A stretch of DNA of 48,125 bases, taken from NCBI GenBank assembly GCA_025056175.1, contig JANWWK010000060.1, forward strand, positions 1 through 48,125. Direction: 5' to 3'. This DNA comes from Anaerolineales bacterium (GTDB taxonomy: Bacteria > Chloroflexota > Anaerolineae > Anaerolineales > Villigracilaceae). Position numbers and translations under genes: made by a program. The notes below the pieces were generated by a model, which ran no database searches, was not told the origin of the DNA, and was given only the letters and a program-made list of their open reading frames with translations. Shown here one piece after another: positions 25,837 to 32,601 of this stretch; the stretch's first letter is position 1; every line of letters begins with the position of its first letter.

Positions 25837-27132
25837 ATGGATGTCGGTCTAGAAATTCTCATCGTCTTTCTTCTCATTCTCATCAATGGTGCGTTTGCGC
25901 TTTCGGAAATGGCAGTGGTTTCCTCGCGCAAGGCGCGCTTGCAGCAGCGGGTGAACGAAGGCAGTCTGGGGGCCAAAACCGCTTTGGATTTGGCAGAAAA
26001 TCCCAGTGCGTTCCTTTCAACGGTACAAATCGGCATCACGTTAATTGGCGTTCTGGCGGGTGCGTTTGGTGGCGCGCGTATTGCCAGGCCGTTAGCAGCG
26101 TATCTGGAGCAGATTTCCGTTCTTGCGCCCTATGCACTCTCGTTATCGCTGGGAATTGTGGTTGTTCTCATCACGTTCTTCTCCCTTGTTTTGGGCGAAC
26201 TGGTTCCCAAGCGGTTGGCGCTGCATAACCCGGAACGCGTTGCTGCGGTGGTTGCCGGGCCGATGGTGTTGCTTGCGCGTCTGTTTTCGCCCCTGGTTTG
26301 GCTGTTGGGAGCAGTGACCGACCTCACTCTGCGCTTGCTGGGTGTCAGCCCAACGGTCGAGCCGCCTGTCACCGAAGAAGAAATTCTGGTGCAGTTAGAC
26401 CAGGGAACCCAGGCCGGCGTGTTTGGAGAGGCGGAACAGGATATGGTCGAAGGCGTCTTTCGCCTGCACGACCGGCGCGTATTCTCCTTGATGACGCCGC
26501 GTTCCGAAATTGTCTGGCTGGATGTAAACGATTCTCCTGAAGAAATTCGCAAAGTCATCGAAGAAAGCCCGTTTTCGCAATTCCCGGTGTGTGAAGATAG
26601 CCTGGACAATGTCATTGGCATTATCAAAGCACGCGACTTGTTGATAGAGAGCCTGCGCGGGGAATCGCTGCGTCTGCAACTTAACCTTCAGCCGGTGATG
26701 TACATCCCTGAAACCGCCCACGCCTCGCGCGCATTGGAAATTTTCAAATCTGGCGAGGCCGAAATGCTGATGGTGGTGGATGAGTTCGGTTCGGTGGAAG
26801 GTTTGATGACGATTAGTGACATCCTGGAAGAAATTGTGGGCGATATTCAGGATGGCGAACCGCAGGCCACTCAGCGCCAGGATGGCTCCTGGCTGCTGGA
26901 TGGGATGCTGGCGGTGGAGGATTTCAAAGAGATTTTCAACATTCGCCATTTGCCTGATGAAACGGAATACGAAACACTGGGCGGATTTATCATGAACTAT
27001 CTGGGCAGTGTGCCGCATGAATCTGACCACTTCGAGTGGAATGGCTTGCGCTTCGAGGTTGTGGATATGGATGGCAACCGTGTAGATAAAGTGATGGTCA
27101 CCTTAAAACCGCCTGCAACGGACGGAGGCTGA
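25837..27132 (+). CDS. CNNM/CorC-HlyC family membrane protein with CBS pair
   Basis: 431 residues. N-terminal CNNM (DUF21) domain with about four helices: LEILIVFLLILINGAFALSE, QIGITLIGVLAGAFGGARIA and VLITFFSLVLGELVPKRLAL with the LGELVPKRLAL signature. Two CBS domains span about 205-325 (MTPRSEIVWLDVNDSPEEIR, QFPVCEDSLDNVIGIIKARD). A CorC_HlyC transporter-associated domain (DGSWLLDGMLAVEDFKEIFN) ends at about 425. Members are linked to magnesium or other divalent cation efflux. Translation of ggt starts one base after its stop, so the two are coupled. Confidence 0.92.
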   Translation: MDVGLEILIVFLLILINGAFALSEMAVVSSRKARLQQRVNEGSLGAKTALDLAENPSAFLSTVQIGITLIGVLAGAFGGARIARPLAAYLEQISVLAPYALSLSLGIVVVLITFFSLVLGELVPKRLALHNPERVAAVVAGPMVLLARLFSPLVWLLGAVTDLTLRLLGVSPTVEPPVTEEEILVQLDQGTQAGVFGEAEQDMVEGVFRLHDRRVFSLMTPRSEIVWLDVNDSPEEIRKVIEESPFSQFPVCEDSLDNVIGIIKARDLLIESLRGESLRLQLNLQPVMYIPETAHASRALEIFKSGEAEMLMVVDEFGSVEGLMTISDILEEIVGDIQDGEPQATQRQDGSWLLDGMLAVEDFKEIFNIRHLPDETEYETLGGFIMNYLGSVPHESDHFEWNGLRFEVVDMDGNRVDKVMVTLKPPATDGG

Positions 27133-27133
27133 A

Positions 27134-28819
27134 ATGTTCTCAATTGAATTTTTCTCCCGTCGCTCTCCCGTCTACGGTAAAGGGGGGATGGTTGCTTCTT
27201 CTCAGCCGCTGGCAACCGCCGCCGGACTGGAAATTCTCTCGCGCGGTGGCAATGCCGCCGACGCCGCCATCGCTGCTGCGGCCGCGCTCAACGTCACCGA
27301 ACCGTGTTCCACCGGGTTGGGCGGCGATATGTTTGCACTGTTTTACGATGCCCAAAGTGCACAGGTCTTTGCGCTCAACGGTTCGGGCCGCGCTCCGGCT
27401 GCCCTGACGCTGGAGCGGGTTCGTCAGGAAGGCTGGAGCGTGGATTTGCCGCCCTTCCATCCTTACACGGTGACTGTGCCGGGCGCCTGCGCTGGCTGGT
27501 GTGATTTGCACGAACGGCACGGAGCGCTTTCCTTGCAGGAAATTCTTGCCCCGGCCATTCGCCTGGCCGAAGAAGGATTTCCCGTTGCCCCGCTAACGGC
27601 CTATTTCTGGCAGCGTGGCGCAGAGCGGCAATTACGCAATGCGCTCAACGGCCAGGAACTGACCATCGAGGGGCGTGCGCCGCGTGCTGGGGAAGTTTTT
27701 CGCAACCCTGGTCTGGCGCGCACGTTGCAGCAGATTGCCGAAGGCGGCAAAACGGCTTTTTACCAGGGTGCCATTGCCGAAGCAATTGTGGATGCCGTGC
27801 AGCAATCTGGCGGATGTATGAGCCTGGATGACCTGGCTGCGCATACCTCAACGTGGGAGACACCTGCCAGTGTTCCCTTTGGCGCGTATCGTGTCTATGA
27901 ATGCCCTCCCAACGGGCAGGGAATTGCCGCGCTCCTGGCGTTCAACCTTCTGGAAGGTTTCGACCTGACGGGTTTCTCCCCGCTCTCGGTAGAACGCTTG
28001 CATTTGGAAATTGAGGCCTTGCGCCTGGCCTTTGCCGATGCGCGCCGTTACGTCGCCGACCCCGCTTTTGGCGCGGATTGGCAGTGGATGCTTTCCAAAG
28101 ACTATGCTGCCAAACGCCGCCAGCAAATTGACCCGCGCCACGCAACGCTCGACCGCGAGGCTGGCCGCCCCATCGCTTCTTCGGATACCGTGTATCTTTG
28201 TGCTGTGGATAGATGGGGCAACGCCTGCTCTTTCATCAACAGCAACTATATGGGCTTTGGCACAGGCATTGTCCCCAAAGGATGGGGCTTCAGCCTGCAA
28301 AATCGTGGACATAACTTTCATCTCGACCCGGCCCATCCCAATCGGTTGCAGCCACGCAAACGACCGTATCACACCATTATTCCAGGATTAATCACGCGCC
28401 TTTCGCGCAGCCCATTGACCCCAGACAATCAACCGCCAGTGATTGATGGGGTATCGTCTGCCGGACAGGTTGAGACGCTTTTTGGTCCCTTTGGCGTGAT
28501 GGGGGGGTTCATGCAGCCGCAGGGACACGTGCAGGTTGGCCTGGCCTTGATGCTGGATGGTCTTGACCCGCAGTCGGCGCTCGACCTGCCGCGCTTCTGC
28601 CTGGAAGATGGCAATCCCTCCGATGCGGTTGCACTCGAAGAAGGGATACCTGTTGCTGTCATGTCTGCCCTGTCCGAGATGGGACATCCCGTCCGTCCCG
28701 TTAGCGGTTGGGGGCGGGCGATGTTTGGCCGCGGGCAGGTGATTGTGCGCGAACCCGATGGCGTCTTGATTGGCGGCAGTGACCCTCGCGCGGATGGATG
28801 TGCGATGACGTTGCCTTGA
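27134..28819 (+). CDS. ggt: Gamma-glutamyltransferase family protein
   Basis: 561 residues. The N-terminal part has GKGGMVASSQPLATAAGLEI, LSRGGNAADAAIAAAAALNV and STGLGGDMFALFYD. The autoprocessing nucleophile is T352 in SSDTVYLCAVDRWGNACSFI, followed by NSNYMGFGTGIV and the small-subunit end (RGHNFHLDP, GFMQPQGHVQVGLALMLDG). No signal peptide, so probably cytoplasmic, unlike E. coli GGT. Substrate could be glutathione-like, gamma-glutamyl or an acylated amide. It starts next to the CNNM stop with GGAGG upstream. Confidence 0.9.
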   Translation: MFSIEFFSRRSPVYGKGGMVASSQPLATAAGLEILSRGGNAADAAIAAAAALNVTEPCSTGLGGDMFALFYDAQSAQVFALNGSGRAPAALTLERVRQEGWSVDLPPFHPYTVTVPGACAGWCDLHERHGALSLQEILAPAIRLAEEGFPVAPLTAYFWQRGAERQLRNALNGQELTIEGRAPRAGEVFRNPGLARTLQQIAEGGKTAFYQGAIAEAIVDAVQQSGGCMSLDDLAAHTSTWETPASVPFGAYRVYECPPNGQGIAALLAFNLLEGFDLTGFSPLSVERLHLEIEALRLAFADARRYVADPAFGADWQWMLSKDYAAKRRQQIDPRHATLDREAGRPIASSDTVYLCAVDRWGNACSFINSNYMGFGTGIVPKGWGFSLQNRGHNFHLDPAHPNRLQPRKRPYHTIIPGLITRLSRSPLTPDNQPPVIDGVSSAGQVETLFGPFGVMGGFMQPQGHVQVGLALMLDGLDPQSALDLPRFCLEDGNPSDAVALEEGIPVAVMSALSEMGHPVRPVSGWGRAMFGRGQVIVREPDGVLIGGSDPRADGCAMTLP

Positions 28820-28868
28820 AACGCAGGCCGCAAAATCAGGGAAAGCCTTATCAGAAGAACGAAAATCG

Positions 28869-28877
28869 TGCTATAAT
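28869..28877 (+). promoter_or_regulatory. Extended -10 promoter of rho
   Basis: TGCTATAAT, a TGn extended -10. The transcript should start near 28884, giving a leader of about 160 nt before rho. Confidence 0.65.
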
Positions 28878-28922
28878 TACCGTAATTCCCCGCATAGTTG
28901 ATCAATCAAAAAAAGAAACAGG

Positions 28923-28944
28923 GTGGCCGCGGGGCCGCATTTTT
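28923..28944 (+). terminator. Terminator-like hairpin 1 in the rho leader
   Basis: GTGGCC (28923-28928), loop GCGG, GGCCGC (28933-28938, one G-U), A, then TTTTT. It lies inside the leader downstream of the rho promoter, so it can act as an attenuator. Confidence 0.6.
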
Positions 28945-28985
28945 CGATGAAACTATCTCCCAACCGGAACAATTGAACTTTTCTG

Positions 28986-29020
28986 AACGTCCTGTTGCAG
29001 GGCGTTGCTCTTCTTTTTCT
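28986..29020 (+). terminator. Terminator-like hairpin 2 in the rho leader
   Basis: AACGTCCTG (28986-28994) and CAGGGCGTT (28998-29006) form a nine-pair stem (one G-U) with a three-base loop, followed by the pyrimidine-rich GCTCTTCTTTTTCT. It ends 24 bases before the rho start. Confidence 0.55.
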
Positions 29021-29043
29021 ATCCCCCTTCCAAGAGAAAACCC

Positions 29044-30327
29044 ATGATGAATATCCTCGAACTCGAAAGCAAGCCTCTTTCTGACCTTCGCTACATGGCG
29101 CTCAAGGAGTTTGGCATCCAAAATGCCAACCGATTGAAGAAAGAGGCCCTCGTCCTGCGTTTACGGCAGGAAGAAGCCTTGCGCGAAGGGCTGGAAATTC
29201 GCGGCGGAATCCTGGAAATCATGGACGAAGGAATCGGTTTCCTTCGTTCGGCGCGCTATACTATCAGTGATGATGATGTCTACGTCTCGCAAGCGCAATT
29301 GCGCCGTTACGAACTGCGCTCCGGTGACCTGGTCATCGGCCATGTGCGTCCGCCGCGCGAATCGGAGCGACACTGGGGTCTCATCAAAGTCGAATCGGTC
29401 AACGGGATTGACCCCGAAGACGCCCGCCGTCGTCCCAAATTCGAGAATCTGACCCCTATCTTCCCCGATAAGCGCTTCGACCTGGAAACCCGCAGCGACA
29501 TTCTCGCTACCCGCGTCATCAACCTGATTGCCCCGATTGGACGCGGCCAGCGCGGTTTGATAGTTTCCCCTCCCAAAGCCGGTAAAACTACCATTCTGAA
29601 ACAGATTGCCAACGCGATCTCTACCCAGTACCCGGATGTTCATCTGATGGTCGCCCTGATTGGTGAACGTCCCGAAGAAGTGACCGATATGGACCGTTCG
29701 GTAGATGCCGAAGTGATTGCCTCCACGTTCGATGAACCGGTCACATCACACGTTCGCACGGCAGAAATTGCGCTCGAACGTGCCAAGCGCCTGGTGGAAA
29801 TTGGCCGCCATGTCGTTATCCTGATGGACTCAATCACCCGGCTGGCGCGCGCCTATAACCTGACCGTCAACCCTTCAGGGCGCACCCTCTCCGGCGGCAT
29901 GGACCCTTCTGCGTTGTACCCGCCAAAACACTTCTTTGGCGCAGCGCGCAACATCGAAGAAGGCGGTTCGCTCACCATCATTGCCACCTGTCTGGTAGAT
30001 ACCGGCTCTCGTCTGGATGACGTGGTGTACGAAGAATTCAAGGGCACCGGCAACATGGAACTGCACCTGTCGCGCCGGCTGCAAGAGCGCCGCATTTTCC
30101 CGGCGGTAGATATCGAACGTTCCTCCACCCGCCGCGAAGACTTGTTGCTCGGCCCGGATATCCTCCAGCGCGTGTGGACCATGCGCCGCATGTATGCTCA
30201 GATGACGGCGCCGCCTCCACAAGGCGCAGGCATGGACCAGACGGTCGCCACCGAAGCCATCATCAACCGCATGGCGAAGACCAAAAGCAACCAGGAATTT
30301 TTGGAAACGCTGCACGAAAGCATTTGA
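29044..30327 (+). CDS. rho: Transcription termination factor Rho
   Basis: 427 residues from ATG 29044 (or 29047). N-terminal helical domain (LESKPLSDLRYMALKEFGIQ), OLD-type RNA-binding fold with the RNP-like GGILEIMDEGIGFLR, then the RecA-like ATPase: Walker A SPPKAGKTT (about 175-183), Walker B HVVILMDSITR, and Q/R loop region (SGGMDPSALYPPKHFFGAAR, GSLTIIATCLVDTGSRLDDV). Hexameric helicase that ends transcription of untranslated RNA. The in-frame extension upstream is leader RNA. The two leader hairpins suggest autoregulation by attenuation. Confidence 0.98.
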   Translation: MMNILELESKPLSDLRYMALKEFGIQNANRLKKEALVLRLRQEEALREGLEIRGGILEIMDEGIGFLRSARYTISDDDVYVSQAQLRRYELRSGDLVIGHVRPPRESERHWGLIKVESVNGIDPEDARRRPKFENLTPIFPDKRFDLETRSDILATRVINLIAPIGRGQRGLIVSPPKAGKTTILKQIANAISTQYPDVHLMVALIGERPEEVTDMDRSVDAEVIASTFDEPVTSHVRTAEIALERAKRLVEIGRHVVILMDSITRLARAYNLTVNPSGRTLSGGMDPSALYPPKHFFGAARNIEEGGSLTIIATCLVDTGSRLDDVVYEEFKGTGNMELHLSRRLQERRIFPAVDIERSSTRREDLLLGPDILQRVWTMRRMYAQMTAPPPQGAGMDQTVATEAIINRMAKTKSNQEFLETLHESI

Positions 30328-30360
30328 TGATGTGCAATGCGTGAAAGATGACGGATACCG

Positions 30361-31374
30361 ATGGAAAAACTCGCTTCCCGCTGGTTCGATATTGTTAGCT
30401 GGGCAATCACGCTGGTTATCGTGCTGGGGTTGACCGGCTTCGCGTTCTGGCATACCCGTAATGTGTCAGCGGGGGGTGAAGCGGTGGTTATCCCCACCTC
30501 TGCCCCTGCCCGAACGCTCCAACCAGTTGTCACGCCGGGGCCGGCGGTTTCGGTGCTTTCGCTCCCCTCAATTGACCGCAGTTTGAAACTGGATACCATC
30601 ATTCCAGAACGACCTCGTTACGCGGTTTTGAACTACACCGTCCGGCGTGGCGATGCTCTGGTGCGGATTGCCAAAGAATTTAATATCAAACCGGAAACGC
30701 TTCTCTGGGCAAATTTCGACGTTCTGCGCGATGACCCGCACGGCCTGAAACCTGGTCAGGAACTCAACATTCCTCCGGCGGATGGGTTGCTCTACCGCTG
30801 GAAAGAAGGCGACACCCTCGAAAAAATTGCCGCACAATACCGCGCCAAAGCCGAAGACATCGTCAACTGGCCCGGCAACAACCTGGATTTGAGCAACCCT
30901 CAACCACAGCCAGGCCAATGGGTGATGATTCCTGGTGGCTGGCGTGAAACCAAAACGCCGATGGTAGATGCCGGCGGCGCGCCCTCCGGCACGTGCAATG
31001 TGGCTTTTAGCGGGTTTGGCTGGCCGGCGGGCGAAACCTACCTCTCCGGCAACGACTACTTCCCCGGTCATTACGGCATAGATATTGCTGCCGTGGAAGG
31101 TGCGCCGATTTATGCCGCCGCCAGTGGCGTGGTGACCAAAGCGGCCACCGGCTGGAACAGCGGTTATGGCAACTACATTGTTATTGACCACTGCAACGGC
31201 TACACCACGCTCTATGCCCACTTGAGCGCCATTAACGTTTCGGCAGGAATGGTGGTTGGGCGTGGTGCGGTGATTGGCGCTTCGGGAAACACTGGCAATT
31301 CATTTGGCGCGCATTTGCACTTCGAGGTGCGGCGCAATGGCGCACACATCAACCCCTGGAGCATCTTCCAGTAA
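30361..31374 (+). CDS. LysM-domain M23 metallopeptidase, membrane anchored
   Basis: 337 residues. N-terminal signal-anchor helix (about 15-38). Two LysM-like modules: YTVRRGDALVRIAKEFNIKP and YRWKEGDTLEKIAAQYRAKA (about 90-195). C-terminal peptidase M23 (LytM) domain about 230-335 with the zinc ligands in GHYGIDIAA (His, Asp) and HLHFEVR, plus TLYAHLS. It cleaves peptide cross-links in peptidoglycan outside the cell. The birA start lies inside its 3' end. Confidence 0.92.
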   Translation: MEKLASRWFDIVSWAITLVIVLGLTGFAFWHTRNVSAGGEAVVIPTSAPARTLQPVVTPGPAVSVLSLPSIDRSLKLDTIIPERPRYAVLNYTVRRGDALVRIAKEFNIKPETLLWANFDVLRDDPHGLKPGQELNIPPADGLLYRWKEGDTLEKIAAQYRAKAEDIVNWPGNNLDLSNPQPQPGQWVMIPGGWRETKTPMVDAGGAPSGTCNVAFSGFGWPAGETYLSGNDYFPGHYGIDIAAVEGAPIYAAASGVVTKAATGWNSGYGNYIVIDHCNGYTTLYAHLSAINVSAGMVVGRGAVIGASGNTGNSFGAHLHFEVRRNGAHINPWSIFQ

Positions 31375-32152
31375 ATTCTTTCAGGAATTGCACGCTGCCT
31401 TGCAGGGAATACTGCCAGGCGAATGGCGCTATTTCCCTTCTCTCGGCTCGACGAATGATGAAGCCCTGGCCTGGGCCTCCGCCGGCGCGCCAGATTTTTC
31501 CCTGGTCATTGCCGATGAGCAAACGCGCGGACGCGGACGCATGGGGCGCAGTTGGTTTACTCCGCCTGGCGCGGCGCTGGCCTTTAGCCTGATTTTGCGG
31601 CCTGAACCGGCCGAGCGCGACCGGATTGGCCTGTTTTCTGGCCTGGGTGCCTTGGCGCTTGTAGATGCCCTTCAACCTGCCGGGGTTGCGGCGCAAATCA
31701 AATGGCCGAACGATGTCTTGATAAATGGCAAAAAAGTAGCGGGAATTCTGGTCGAAACCGTTTGGAGCGGGATGGAGGTCGAAAGCGTGATTTTGGGGAT
31801 AGGCGTCAATGTCAGTCCGGAATCTGTGCCGCCGCCCGAAGGATTGAACTACCCTGCTACCTGTGTGCATGCCGAAGGGCAGAATCGCCTCTCACGTGTG
31901 GCTCTCTTACAATTGTTGTTGCAGGCGGTTCTCAAACGCCGAACACAACTTTCGCTGGACATCTTCCTGCGCGATTGGGAAGCCGCCCTGGCCTTTCGCG
32001 GTGAACCGGTGCAGGTGTGGTTGGGCCAGGAGCAGATTGTTTTGGGGCGCATTCTCGGCCTGGAAACCGACGGCAGTTTGCGGTTGGGCTTGCCCGATGG
32101 CAGCGCGCAGGTCATCCACTTTGGCGAAGTGCATCTGCGCCCCGACCGGTAG
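31337..32152 (+). CDS. birA: Biotin-[acetyl-CoA-carboxylase] ligase
   Basis: 271 residues from ATG 31337, overlapping the peptidase gene by 38 bases; TTG 31388 is a possible later start. Catalytic motifs: SLGSTNDEALAWA, the GRGRMGRSW biotin-AMP loop, KWPNDVLINGKKVAGILVE and VILGIGVNVS. The C-terminal small domain is present (GEPVQVWLGQEQIVLGRILG). No N-terminal helix-turn-helix, so it is a monofunctional ligase that attaches biotin to carboxylase carrier proteins and not a repressor. Confidence 0.93.
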   Translation: MAHTSTPGASSSKFFQELHAALQGILPGEWRYFPSLGSTNDEALAWASAGAPDFSLVIADEQTRGRGRMGRSWFTPPGAALAFSLILRPEPAERDRIGLFSGLGALALVDALQPAGVAAQIKWPNDVLINGKKVAGILVETVWSGMEVESVILGIGVNVSPESVPPPEGLNYPATCVHAEGQNRLSRVALLQLLLQAVLKRRTQLSLDIFLRDWEAALAFRGEPVQVWLGQEQIVLGRILGLETDGSLRLGLPDGSAQVIHFGEVHLRPDR

Positions 32153-32245
32153 AATAGGTCTCTGACCTGTCTGCTTCTCCTCTGCTCGTTTCCGACAGTT
32201 CAAAGAACTGTCCTGCATGATATACTTTGAAGCGCGAGGTAAACC

Positions 32246-32479
32246 ATGTTCGATGATTTACGTAACAGCGACCAGCCCATCTTTCAAGGCGAGGAACTGA
32301 ACAAACCCCAGCCAGTTCCAAAATCGTCTGGTTTCTCTGCGCCCCGCAAGAAGAAAAGCGGCAAATTCTTGGGAATGACTGCCGTCCAGCGTTTTGTTCT
32401 CTCTACATTGCTGTTTTTGACAGCCTGTATGGTGAGCATTGTCGTTTTGCTTGTGACAGGCCGCATTGCAGTTTTTTAG
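32246..32479 (+). CDS. Small single-span membrane protein
   Basis: 77 residues from ATG 32246 with GAGGT upstream. A polar, lysine/proline-rich N-terminal half (cytoplasmic by charge), then GKFLGMTAVQRFVLSTLLFL and one transmembrane helix. The GKFLGMTAVQ segment matches KKILGMTPVQ just before the membrane helix of the NERD-like protein at 15912. No known function. Upstream TATACT (about 32220) may be its -10. Confidence 0.65.
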   Translation: MFDDLRNSDQPIFQGEELNKPQPVPKSSGFSAPRKKKSGKFLGMTAVQRFVLSTLLFLTACMVSIVVLLVTGRIAVF

Positions 32480-32505
32480 GAGAGTTTGTGCAATTCTCTG
32501 CTTTT
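32480..32505 (+). terminator. Weak terminator-like hairpin
   Basis: GAGAGTT (32480-32486) pairs with AATTCTC (32492-32498, one G-U) around five bases, followed by TGCTTTT. It begins one base after the small membrane gene. The remaining about 100 bases up to the convergent dhaM gene show nothing clear. Confidence 0.35.
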
Positions 32506-32601
32506 CGCCGCGAAATCACCGATTTTCAGACGTTTGCCTTTCTCGCCTGACCTGGCAGGGGATAGCAGCAGGCCTGGGGAAGGGCCGGTAGTGACGTTTT
32601 T

